Positions 33,570-41,998 of a stretch of DNA of 64,000 bases are shown piece after piece (position 1 is the first letter of the stretch; each line of letters starts with the position of its first letter). The DNA comes from Bifidobacterium pseudocatenulatum DSM 20438 = JCM 1200 = LMG 10505. Its GTDB lineage: Bacteria > Actinomycetota > Actinomycetes > Actinomycetales > Bifidobacteriaceae. The stretch is taken from assembly GCF_001025215.1 (NCBI RefSeq), contig NZ_AP012330.1, forward strand, positions 372,001 through 436,000, read 5' to 3'. The notes under the pieces are model-generated. The model searched no databases. It was given only the letters and a program-made list of their open reading frames with translations, and was not told where the DNA came from. The position numbers and the translations under genes were made by a program.

Positions 33570-34421
33570 ATGGCGACTCAGAATTCTGATATCCTGCTTT
33601 CGGTCGATAACCTCGACGTTATCTACGATACGGATAATCCGGTGCACGCCGTGCAGAACGCTACATTCGAATTGCGTCGCGGTGAGATGCTTGGTTTGGC
33701 TGGTGAATCCGGTTGCGGCAAGAGTACATTGGCGTATAGCATCAATCAAATGCTGAAAGCTCCGGGTAAGATTAACTCTGGCTCTGTGATTTTCCATGAT
33801 AAGTCAGGGAAAGATATTGATATCCGTGCTTTGTCGGGGCGTTCATTGCGTGAATACCGTTGGGAGAAAACCTCCATGGTGTTTCAGGGCGCCATGAATT
33901 CATTAAGTCCTGTAACTAAGATTGGTAAGCAACTTGCCGATATTTATAAAACTCATCGTCCTCAGATGGCGAAGAGCGAACGACAAGACCGTTGCGCACA
34001 TTTGCTTGAGATGGTGCATGTTGATCCGAATCGTCTAGCTGCTTACCCGTTTGAACTTTCCGGCGGCATGCGTCAGCGTGTGATGATTGCCATGGCTTTG
34101 GCTCTTGAGCCGCAGCTGATTATTATGGATGAACCGACCACGGCGTTGGACGTTGTTGTACAGCGTGAAATCATCGAGGAAATTTCGGAATTGCGCCGTG
34201 ACAAGGGCTTCTCTGTTATTTTTATTACGCATGATTTGCCGATGCTCTTGGAGATCACGGACAAAATTGCTGTGATGAAAGATGGTGTCATCGTAGAACA
34301 AGGCGTTTCTGAAGACGTGTATTTCAATCCGAAGCATCCGTATACACAACGGTTGCTGAGCTCGTTCCCATCTTTGACAGGAGATCGTGGCTCATTCGTT
34401 CGTGTTCCACGCCATGCGTGA
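33570..34421 (+). CDS. ABC transporter ATP-binding protein, DppD/OppD type
   Basis: 283 residues. Walker A GESGCGKS, signature LSGGMRQR, Walker B LIIMDEPTTALDV, switch His in FITHDLPML; the C-terminal oligopeptide extension (NPKHPYTQRLLSSFPS) is the DppD/OppD hallmark. SD GGAAGGAAAGG precedes both GTG 33561, which overlaps the previous stop, and ATG 33570; the ATG has the better spacing. The usual Cys cluster of some OppD proteins is not seen. Confidence 0.92.
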   Translation: MATQNSDILLSVDNLDVIYDTDNPVHAVQNATFELRRGEMLGLAGESGCGKSTLAYSINQMLKAPGKINSGSVIFHDKSGKDIDIRALSGRSLREYRWEKTSMVFQGAMNSLSPVTKIGKQLADIYKTHRPQMAKSERQDRCAHLLEMVHVDPNRLAAYPFELSGGMRQRVMIAMALALEPQLIIMDEPTTALDVVVQREIIEEISELRRDKGFSVIFITHDLPMLLEITDKIAVMKDGVIVEQGVSEDVYFNPKHPYTQRLLSSFPSLTGDRGSFVRVPRHA

Positions 34422-34432
34422 AAGGAATAATC

Positions 34433-35254
34433 ATGTCAGTATTGAAGCTTGAACATGTGAAAAAAGATTTTACCCTGCGTAATGGTTTGAAAACCACGAC
34501 GATTCATGCGGTGAAGGATGCATCATTCGAGTTAGCTTCGGATAAGACCATTGCTCTTGTTGGTGAGTCTGGTTCCGGTAAATCGACAATCGCCCGAATG
34601 ATTACATGTTTGGAGACGCCGACTTCTGGAAGCATCACGTTGGACGGCAAGCCTGTCCCTACGCATGGTAAGGATTTGTACGAATACCGTCATAATGTGC
34701 AAATGGTATTTCAGGATCCGTTCGCTTCCTTGAATCCATATCATACGATTTTCCACCATATTCTTCGTCCTCTTATGATTAATCACATGGCAAATAGCCA
34801 AGAGGAATATGAGCAGAAGGTTATCGAACTGCTGGAACGCGTTGAATTAACGCCTGCCGTCAATTTCATGTATCGACGCCCTCATGAGCTGTCTGGCGGA
34901 CAGCGTCAGCGCGTCGCAATTGCACGTGCATTGGCTCCTAAGCCAAAGGTTCTAATTGCGGATGAGCCTGTTTCGATGTTGGATGTTTCTTTGCGGTTAG
35001 GCGTGCTTAACCTGCTGTCTAGAATTCAGCAGGAAGAACACATCGGCATGCTGTACATTACCCATGATCTGGCGACTGCTCGCCATTTTTCGGATGAGAT
35101 TATGGTGATGTGTCATGGAGACATTATTGAACATGGTCCTTCTGATGATGTGATTTTGAATCCGCAGCAAGACTACACGAAAGTGTTGCTTAATGCCGCG
35201 CCTGATCCGGAGAAGCATTTCGCGAAGATTCGTGACGAGCGTAGCCGTCAGTAA
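34433..35254 (+). CDS. ABC transporter ATP-binding protein, DppF/OppF type
   Basis: 273 residues. Walker A GESGSGKS, DPFASLNP motif characteristic of OppF, signature LSGGQRQR, Walker B VLIADEPVSMLDV, switch His in YITHDLATA. It starts 11 bases after its partner, with AAAGGA at 34421-34426 fixing ATG 34433. It completes a five-gene importer; two distinct ATPases indicate a heterodimeric motor. Confidence 0.93.
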   Translation: MSVLKLEHVKKDFTLRNGLKTTTIHAVKDASFELASDKTIALVGESGSGKSTIARMITCLETPTSGSITLDGKPVPTHGKDLYEYRHNVQMVFQDPFASLNPYHTIFHHILRPLMINHMANSQEEYEQKVIELLERVELTPAVNFMYRRPHELSGGQRQRVAIARALAPKPKVLIADEPVSMLDVSLRLGVLNLLSRIQQEEHIGMLYITHDLATARHFSDEIMVMCHGDIIEHGPSDDVILNPQQDYTKVLLNAAPDPEKHFAKIRDERSRQ

Positions 35255-35298
35255 TGCCGCATGGAATACGTCTGATCATCATCTGATTGCTTGCAACT

Positions 35299-35319
35299 CC
35301 CTCGGCCTATGGCCGAGGG
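35299..35319 (+). terminator. Hairpin between transporter and GH43 genes
   Basis: CCCTCGGCC (35299-35307), TAT loop, GGCCGAGGG (35311-35319). There is no T run, so it may mark an mRNA boundary or stabilise an end rather than terminate. Possible readthrough would join transporter and glycosidases. Confidence 0.5.
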
Positions 35320-35340
35320 TTCCATATAAAGGAGTACTTT

Positions 35341-36972
35341 ATGCAAATCGCAAACCCCGTTCTCCCGGGATTCAATGCCGATCCCTCGATGATTCGGGTC
35401 GGGGATACCTACTACATCGCCAATTCCACGTTCGAATGGTTCCCAGGTGTCCGTCTGCACGAGTCCAAGGACATGGTCCATTGGAACCTGTTGCCGAGTC
35501 CACTGAGCCGCACGAGCCAGCTTGACATGCGCGGCAATCCGTCATCCGGTGGCATCTGGGCTCCGGATCTTTCCTATGCGGATGGCAAATTCTGGCTGAT
35601 CTACACGGACGTGAAGGTCGTGAATGGTGCGTTCAAGGATTGCACGAACTATTTGGTCACTGCCGAAAGTATCCATGGTCCGTGGAGCGAGCCGATTCGC
35701 GTGAACGGTGTCGGCTTCGACGCAAGCCTGTTCCATGACGACGATGGTCGCAAGTATCTGGTGCAGCAGACTTGGGATTTTCGTGAGTACCATCATGGCT
35801 TCGACGGCATCACACTGACCGAATTCGATGTGAAGACGATGAAGCTCAAGCCGGAAACTGAACGTACGATTTGGCGCGGTACGGACGTCAAACTCACCGA
35901 GGGACCACATCTGTACAAGATCAATGGCTATTACTACCTGTTCGCCGCTGAAGGCGGTACCGTGTATACGCATCAGGAAGTCGTGGCCCGATCCAAGTCT
36001 TTGGACGCGTTGTCCTTCGAAGGCATGCCGTCGAATCCGTTCATCACGAATTTCGACACGCCGCGTTCCTATCTGCAAAAGCAGGGGCATGGCGCGCTGG
36101 TCGATACCCCGTCCGGCGAATGGTATTACGCCTCGCTGTGCGGTCGTCCGTGGCATCACGACAATGAATCCTTCACTGATCCGCGCGGCTGGTGCACGCT
36201 GGGGCGTGAAACCTCCATCCAGAAGGTCGAATGGACCGAGGATGGCTGGCCGTATATTGTCGGAGGCCATGGCGGACAGCGTTATGTGGATGCTCCGAAG
36301 GATGCCATCGAGACCGAGGCACCTGCGGATCACAGCCAGCATGACGATTTCATGTCCGATACGTTGGATTTGAATTGGAATACGCTGCGTGTGCCGTTCG
36401 ATGGCGAGATGGGCAAGGTCGGTGGCGGCGTGTTGGAACTGCGTGGCCAGGGCTCGCTGTGCAACCTTTTCGATCTGTCGTTGGTGGCACGTCGTTGGCA
36501 GGCGTTCAACTTCGATGCGACCGTAAAGGTTGAGTTCGATCCGAAGAACTACCGCCAGATGGCCGGCCTGACGAACTACTACGATGATTTATGCTGGTCG
36601 TGGGTGTTCGTGACTTGGGACGAGCGGCGGCAATGCCGCGTGATTGAGGTCGCTCAGAACGATTTCAACAACTACACGTCGTTCCTGCGGGATACCGCTC
36701 CAGCAGTGCCGGATGACGTGAAGTCCGTGTGGCTGCGCACGAAGGTGCGCAAGCAGTGGTATTCGTATGAATATTCGTTTGATGGGACTTCATGGGTCGA
36801 TTTGGGCGTGAAACTGGACGCGAAGATCCTGTCGGACGACTATATCCTGCGTCGATACGGCGGATTCTTCACCGGAGCATTCGTCGGTTTGGCTGCAGTC
36901 GATCTTTCTGGATACGACAGGGTTGCGAAATTCAGCGAATTCGATTATCGGGAATTGCCCGATAACGAGTAG
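35341..36972 (+). CDS. GH43 beta-xylosidase (family 11-like) with C-terminal sandwich domain
   Basis: 543 residues, no signal peptide, so intracellular. The five-bladed propeller (about 1-320) has the catalytic set D14 (PGFNADPS), D127 (GFDASLFHDD) and E187 (KLTEGPHLYK), nearly identical in numbering to Selenomonas beta-xylosidase (D14, D127, E186). The C-terminal domain (about 330-543) is the concanavalin-like lectin fold that closes the active site of GH43_11 enzymes. It releases xylose from the non-reducing end of xylo-oligosaccharides, possibly also arabinose. AAAGGAG fixes ATG 35341; a longer frame begins at 35287. Confidence 0.93.
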   Translation: MQIANPVLPGFNADPSMIRVGDTYYIANSTFEWFPGVRLHESKDMVHWNLLPSPLSRTSQLDMRGNPSSGGIWAPDLSYADGKFWLIYTDVKVVNGAFKDCTNYLVTAESIHGPWSEPIRVNGVGFDASLFHDDDGRKYLVQQTWDFREYHHGFDGITLTEFDVKTMKLKPETERTIWRGTDVKLTEGPHLYKINGYYYLFAAEGGTVYTHQEVVARSKSLDALSFEGMPSNPFITNFDTPRSYLQKQGHGALVDTPSGEWYYASLCGRPWHHDNESFTDPRGWCTLGRETSIQKVEWTEDGWPYIVGGHGGQRYVDAPKDAIETEAPADHSQHDDFMSDTLDLNWNTLRVPFDGEMGKVGGGVLELRGQGSLCNLFDLSLVARRWQAFNFDATVKVEFDPKNYRQMAGLTNYYDDLCWSWVFVTWDERRQCRVIEVAQNDFNNYTSFLRDTAPAVPDDVKSVWLRTKVRKQWYSYEYSFDGTSWVDLGVKLDAKILSDDYILRRYGGFFTGAFVGLAAVDLSGYDRVAKFSEFDYRELPDNE

Positions 36973-37089
36973 GTGTTTTGGTGGCGACGGGAGCTGTGTT
37001 TTCGTCGCCACTGACGTATGCAAGCCGTCATGAATCGTATACGGAGGCTTTATGTGGACTTGTCAAAGATGGAAGAAGGAAGAGCAACG

Positions 37090-37200
37090 ATGCTTGCGAT
37101 GCCGAAGATTTTCGATGACGGATGTGTGCTGCAATCCGGGCAGGACGTACCGGCATGGGGCTGGTGCGAACCATGGCGGAGCGTTACTGTCACGGCTTAG
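37090..37200 (+). pseudogene. Truncated sialate O-acetylesterase-like / acetylxylan esterase gene
   Basis: 36 codons starting MLAMPKIFDDGCVLQSGQDV and continuing PAWGWCEPWRSVTVTA before TAG. This matches only the N-terminal strand pair of SGNH-type sialate O-acetylesterases (consensus like MVLQRDKPVPVWGWAEPG). AAGGAAGAG lies before the ATG, so the translation start is intact but the rest of the enzyme is gone. The next glycosidase begins 29 bases later. It is probably a deletion remnant. Confidence 0.7.
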
Positions 37201-37228
37201 GAACATGTGTGAATAAGGAGATTCAGCA

Positions 37229-39271
37229 ATGAAGTTTGAATACCACGTCAAACCAACCGGCAGCGATGCTGCGTGCGGCGACGCGGAGCATCCGTTCGCC
37301 ACGATTTCCAAGGCCGCGCAGATGGCCTCTCCGGGTGATACGGTAATCGTGCATGAAGGCGTATACCGCGAACAAGTCGATCCGAGACGCGGCGGTCTGA
37401 GTGAACATGAGCGCATCACCTACTGCGGAGCCGAAGGCGAAGCACGGCCGGTTATCAAAGGCTCGGAATGCGTGCAGGGCTGGACGGAATTGGCCGATCA
37501 TCCGCATGTGTGGACGGTGATGCTTGATAATACGATGTTCGGGGATTTCAATCCATTCGCGACCCCGATTTTCGGCGACTGGCTGGAAATGCCCAAGTTC
37601 GGCAAGGATCCGGACAAACATCTTGGCGATGTGTATCTCAACGGTGTTTCCTTCTTCGAATCGACGACGTTGGAAGGCGTATACGATCCGCAGCCGCGTG
37701 ATACGGATGAGGATTTCGCGTTGAAGATTCCCTGCCCCGTGCCGGATGTGGACCGTACACGTTATGTATGGCATGCCGAAGTGGACGAGAATGCCGGCAC
37801 CACAACGATCTGGGCGAATTTCCAAGGTGCCGATCCGAATGAGGAACTGGTGGAGGTCAGTGTTCGTCGCACATGCTTCTTCCCTTCCCGCAACCATGTC
37901 AACTACATCACCGTGCGTGGCTTTGAAATGGCGCAGGCCACTGGAGATTGGGCGCCGCCTACCTCGCAGCAGTGGGGCATGATCGGCCCGAACTGGTCGT
38001 ATGGCTGGATCATCGAAGACAACGTGTTGCATGACGCCAAATTCTCCGCGGTGTCATTGGGCAAGGAAATCTCATCCGGCGACAACGAGTGGGCGAAAAC
38101 CGAGCGCAAGACCGGTTACCAGTACCAGTTGGAGGCCGTGTTCAAGGCCCGTCGCATCGGCTGGGAAAAGGGGCTGATCGGCGGTCATATCGTACGCAAC
38201 AACGACATCTACGAGTGCGGACAGAATGCCATCGTCGGACATATGGGCAGCGCATTCTGCCGTATCGAGCATAACCATGTCCATCACATTGCGTTGAAGC
38301 GTGAATTCTTCGGATGGGAGGTCGCTGGCATCAAATTCCATGCCGCATTGGATACGGTCATTGCCAACAACAACATCCACGACTGCTCGCTGGGCATGTG
38401 GATGGATTGGCAGACGCAGGGCACGCGCATCACGCGCAATGTGTTCCACGATAACGTCCGTGACCTCATGATTGAAGTGAGTCATGGGCCGTATCTGGTG
38501 GACAATAACGTTTTCGCCTCGCCGGTGATGTTCCAGAACTGGTCGCAAGGTGGTGCTTTCGTCAACAATCTGATTTGCGGCGGCATTGAACCGCATACCG
38601 TCCCCGACCGTTCCACGCCGTATCACTATCCGCACACCACCGAGGTGGCCGGGTGCGCTGTGGTATCCGGCGGCGATGAGCGTTGGCTGAACAACATGTT
38701 CGCGCCGCAACCGGTGAAACCGACCGTCGGTGAATATGGTTTGTCCGCCTACAGCGATTGTCCGATGTCGATGCATGAATACTTGGAACGCCAGCGGGGC
38801 ATGTGGGCAGATTCTTCGCAGGGTGGTGACGAGCGCAATCCTCTGCAGTCTCTATACGCGGGCGGCAACATCTATCTGTCCGGCGCACAGGGGCTGAACA
38901 AGCAGGAAGGTACAGCCGATGATTCGGAGCGCATGCAGGAGGACGCCCCGTTCTTCGGCGGCACCGCCTCCACGAGCGTTGCGTGTGATGAGCCCATGCC
39001 GGTGACATTGGTCGAAGAACCCGATGGACTGTACCTGCAGTGCACTGTGCCACAGGCCGTCGCCGATACCAGGATGCAGGTCGTCACCAGCGATATGCTC
39101 GGCGTGCCTCGCATCGTGGAGGAACGCTATGAACAGCCCGATGGCAGTGACTATGTGCTGGACACCGACTTGCTGGGACAAGCCTTGACGACAACGGAAC
39201 GCAAGGCCGGGTCGTTGAATGGTCTTGTCTCCGGAGAGAATCACATCCGAATCTGGGAATGGAACAACTGA
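37229..39271 (+). CDS. GH120 beta-xylosidase
   Basis: 680 residues of right-handed parallel beta-helix, no signal peptide. The N-terminus KPTGSDAACGDAEHPFATIS begins the helix. D393 (MWMDWQTQG) and E416 (LMIEVSHG) are 23 residues apart, exactly the spacing of the nucleophile D382 and acid/base E405 in the Thermoanaerobacterium XylC structure, the type enzyme of GH120. It hydrolyses short xylo-oligosaccharides. A homologue is described in B. adolescentis (XylB). It is the first of four closely packed genes: its stop is one base from the next ATG. AAGGAG precedes ATG 37229. Confidence 0.92.
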   Translation: MKFEYHVKPTGSDAACGDAEHPFATISKAAQMASPGDTVIVHEGVYREQVDPRRGGLSEHERITYCGAEGEARPVIKGSECVQGWTELADHPHVWTVMLDNTMFGDFNPFATPIFGDWLEMPKFGKDPDKHLGDVYLNGVSFFESTTLEGVYDPQPRDTDEDFALKIPCPVPDVDRTRYVWHAEVDENAGTTTIWANFQGADPNEELVEVSVRRTCFFPSRNHVNYITVRGFEMAQATGDWAPPTSQQWGMIGPNWSYGWIIEDNVLHDAKFSAVSLGKEISSGDNEWAKTERKTGYQYQLEAVFKARRIGWEKGLIGGHIVRNNDIYECGQNAIVGHMGSAFCRIEHNHVHHIALKREFFGWEVAGIKFHAALDTVIANNNIHDCSLGMWMDWQTQGTRITRNVFHDNVRDLMIEVSHGPYLVDNNVFASPVMFQNWSQGGAFVNNLICGGIEPHTVPDRSTPYHYPHTTEVAGCAVVSGGDERWLNNMFAPQPVKPTVGEYGLSAYSDCPMSMHEYLERQRGMWADSSQGGDERNPLQSLYAGGNIYLSGAQGLNKQEGTADDSERMQEDAPFFGGTASTSVACDEPMPVTLVEEPDGLYLQCTVPQAVADTRMQVVTSDMLGVPRIVEERYEQPDGSDYVLDTDLLGQALTTTERKAGSLNGLVSGENHIRIWEWNN

Positions 39272-39272
39272 T

Positions 39273-40412
39273 ATGACAAATGCAACCGATACCAACAAGA
39301 CATTGGGCGAGTCCATGTTCGCACAGTGCGGATATGCCCAGGACGCCATCGATAAGCGCGTGTCACAGGTCTGGCATGAAATTTTCGAAGGTCCGAACAA
39401 ATTCTATTGGGAGAACGACGAAGGTCTTGCCTATGTGATGGACACCGGCAACAACGATGTACGTACCGAGGGTATGAGCTATGCGATGATGATCGCCCTG
39501 CAATACGACCGTAAGGACGTATTCGACAAGCTGTGGGGCTGGGTAATGCGTCACATGTACATGAAGGACGGTCATCATGCGCATTATTTCGCATGGTCGG
39601 TCGCGCCGGACGGTACGCCGAACTCGAATGGTCCTGCACCTGACGGCGAGGAATATTTCGCGATGGACCTGTTCCTCGCCTCCCGTCGCTGGGGTGATGG
39701 CGAGGATATCTATGAATATTCCGCATGGGGACGCGAGATCTTGAGATATTGCGTTCATAAGGGTGAACGCTACGACGGCGAGCCCATGTGGAATCCCGAC
39801 AACAAGCTCATCAAGTTCATTCCGGAAACCGAGTGGAGCGATCCGTCCTACCATCTGCCGCACTTCTATGAAGTATTCGCCGAAGAAGCTGACGAAGAAG
39901 ACCGTCCATTTTGGCATGAGGCAGCCGCCGCAAGCCGTCGCTATCTGCAGGCGGCCTGCGACGAGCGGACCGGCATGAACGCTGAATACGCGGATTATGA
40001 CGGAAAGCCGCATGTCGACGAGTCCAATCATTGGCATTTCTATTCCGACGCCTACCGTACCGCGGCGAATATCGGACTGGATGCAGCCTGGAACGGTCCT
40101 CAGGAAGTGCTGTGCGACCGCGTCGCCGCACTGCAGCGATTCTTCCTGACCCACGACCGTACTAGCGTCTACGCCATCGACGGCACCGCCGTGGACGAGG
40201 TCGTGCTTCATCCGGTCGGATTCCTGGCCGCGACCGCGCAAGGCGCACTTGCGGCGGTGCATTCGGCCCAGCCCGACGCGGAACATAATGCCCGTGAATG
40301 GGTGCGCATGCTGTGGAATACGCCGATGCGAACCGGCACGCGTCGTTACTATGACAATTTCCTCTATGCTTTCGCCATGCTGGCGTTGAGCGGAAAGTAT
40401 CGGTATGAATGA
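39273..40412 (+). CDS. rexA: GH8 reducing-end xylose-releasing exo-oligoxylanase
   Basis: 379 residues, cytoplasmic (alpha/alpha)6 barrel. The general acid E66 (VRTEGMSYAMM) and base D259 (FYSDAYRT) are 193 residues apart, the same as E70 and D263 of Bacillus halodurans Rex. It removes xylose from the reducing end of xylotriose and longer oligomers, complementing the non-reducing-end GH43 and GH120 enzymes. B. adolescentis RexA is a characterised member. ATG 39273 comes one base after the GH120 stop, and its own stop overlaps the next gene's ATG. Confidence 0.92.
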   Translation: MTNATDTNKTLGESMFAQCGYAQDAIDKRVSQVWHEIFEGPNKFYWENDEGLAYVMDTGNNDVRTEGMSYAMMIALQYDRKDVFDKLWGWVMRHMYMKDGHHAHYFAWSVAPDGTPNSNGPAPDGEEYFAMDLFLASRRWGDGEDIYEYSAWGREILRYCVHKGERYDGEPMWNPDNKLIKFIPETEWSDPSYHLPHFYEVFAEEADEEDRPFWHEAAAASRRYLQAACDERTGMNAEYADYDGKPHVDESNHWHFYSDAYRTAANIGLDAAWNGPQEVLCDRVAALQRFFLTHDRTSVYAIDGTAVDEVVLHPVGFLAATAQGALAAVHSAQPDAEHNAREWVRMLWNTPMRTGTRRYYDNFLYAFAMLALSGKYRYE

Positions 40413-41998
40413 TGATTACCTCAACTAATCCTATGGTCTACACGGATTTTCCTGATCCAGACATCATCCGGGTCGGGGACGTGTATTACATGGCCACTAC
40501 GACTATGCATTTCACACCCGGGTGCGATATTCTGCGCAGCTATGACCTAGTGCATTGGGAATTCATTGCGCACGCATTGAATATCGTGGCGGATACCCCT
40601 GAAGAACGTTTGGAATGTGAAGGTGCCAACGCCTACGGTCGAGGCATGTGGGCGCCGTCACTGCGTTACCATCGGGGCACCTGGTATGTGTTGTTTGCCG
40701 CCAACGATACGCATACCAGCTATCTGCTGACGGCGGACGATCCATGCGGCCCATGGCGAAAGCGTGAGCTTGACGGCTTCTATTACGACAGCGGACTGTT
40801 CTTTGACGACGATGATCGAGCCTATGTCGTACATGGGCAGTCGACATTGCGCATCACGGAGTTGAATCCTGAATTAAGCGGGCCGATGCCGGGTGGGCTC
40901 GACCGGGTCATCGTGCAGGACGATCCGCAGGCTGACCTTGGTTATGAGGGCAGTCACCTGTACAAGCATGATGGACGCTATTACGTCTTCACCTGTCACT
41001 TCCCGCAAGGCAAGGGCAAAACAGAAGCCTGCTTGATGGCCGAATCCTTGGATGGCGCTTTCGAAGTGCGTGAAATTATCGAAGACGACCTGTCCTTCCA
41101 CGGTTACGGAGTCGCGCAAGGCGGTATGGTGGACACTCCGGACGGCGACTGGTATGCATTCATGATGCAGGACCGCGGCGGTGTGGGACGCGTGCCGATA
41201 CTGATGCCGATGCGGTTCGGCGAGGACGGATTCCCCGTTGTCGGCGAGAACGGCAAAGTGCCGCAGTCGGTCAGCGTGCCGGCTGCGAGCTGTGCCGAAC
41301 CTGTCACACCCATCAACGGCAGCGAATTCATAGCCCGGTATAACGCCGAAGGCGGAGTCGATGCCAACTGTCTGCAGCCATACTGGCAGTTCAATCACAT
41401 TTCACATAACGAATACTGGTCACTGACGGAACGTCCGGGAGCATTCCGCCTGCATTCCGGACGCATCAGCTCGAATCTCAATCATGCATGGAACACGCTG
41501 ACGCAGCGCACGATGGGGCCTGTGACGGTGGCCGAAGTCACCGTCGACGCGTCGACATTGCATGATGGCGACTTCGCCGGATTGGCGGCGTTCCAAGGAT
41601 GCTATTCCTACATCGCGCTTACGCGAAGGAACGGCCGCACGATGCTGACCGTCCAATACAAGCCGGTGAATGACGATTCCATCTTCTCCGACGATGATTG
41701 GGACAGTCCAGCCGTAACGGATGCGGAAATCATGGCGGATGCGGATTGCATGCGCCTGCGCGCGGTATATGATTTCACCGATTGCAAGGATGAAGTGACG
41801 TTCTTCTACCGCGATGCGGATACGCCGGAATCCGAATGGTGTCCATTGGGGACAGCGCACCGGATGGTCTTCAAAATGGATCATTTCACAGGTTGCCGTA
41901 TCGGATTGTTCCTGTATTCGACAAAAGAGACCGGTGGAATCGCCGATTTTTACGACTTTGCGTATTCGACGCCGGATACGAAGGAAAGAGAGCAATGA
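40409..41998 (+). CDS. GH43 glycosidase (beta-xylosidase/arabinofuranosidase), second copy
   Basis: 529 residues, no signal peptide. The propeller domain has the catalytic Asp in YTDFPDPDIIRV, the second Asp in FYYDSGLFFDDD and the acid Glu in LGYEGSHLYK. The C-terminal sandwich domain (about 310-525) resembles that of GH43_12 enzymes, a different subfamily from the GH43 at 35341. It probably acts on xylosyl or arabinosyl ends. ATG 40409 overlaps the GH8 stop (ATGA), and its stop overlaps the esterase ATG. Confidence 0.88.
   Translation: MMITSTNPMVYTDFPDPDIIRVGDVYYMATTTMHFTPGCDILRSYDLVHWEFIAHALNIVADTPEERLECEGANAYGRGMWAPSLRYHRGTWYVLFAANDTHTSYLLTADDPCGPWRKRELDGFYYDSGLFFDDDDRAYVVHGQSTLRITELNPELSGPMPGGLDRVIVQDDPQADLGYEGSHLYKHDGRYYVFTCHFPQGKGKTEACLMAESLDGAFEVREIIEDDLSFHGYGVAQGGMVDTPDGDWYAFMMQDRGGVGRVPILMPMRFGEDGFPVVGENGKVPQSVSVPAASCAEPVTPINGSEFIARYNAEGGVDANCLQPYWQFNHISHNEYWSLTERPGAFRLHSGRISSNLNHAWNTLTQRTMGPVTVAEVTVDASTLHDGDFAGLAAFQGCYSYIALTRRNGRTMLTVQYKPVNDDSIFSDDDWDSPAVTDAEIMADADCMRLRAVYDFTDCKDEVTFFYRDADTPESEWCPLGTAHRMVFKMDHFTGCRIGLFLYSTKETGGIADFYDFAYSTPDTKEREQ

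Noticed and set aside
39219-39273. Longer start for the GH8 gene overlapping GH120
   Set aside because: The added residues would overlap GH120 coding; ATG 39273 gives the family length and the exact E66-D259 spacing.
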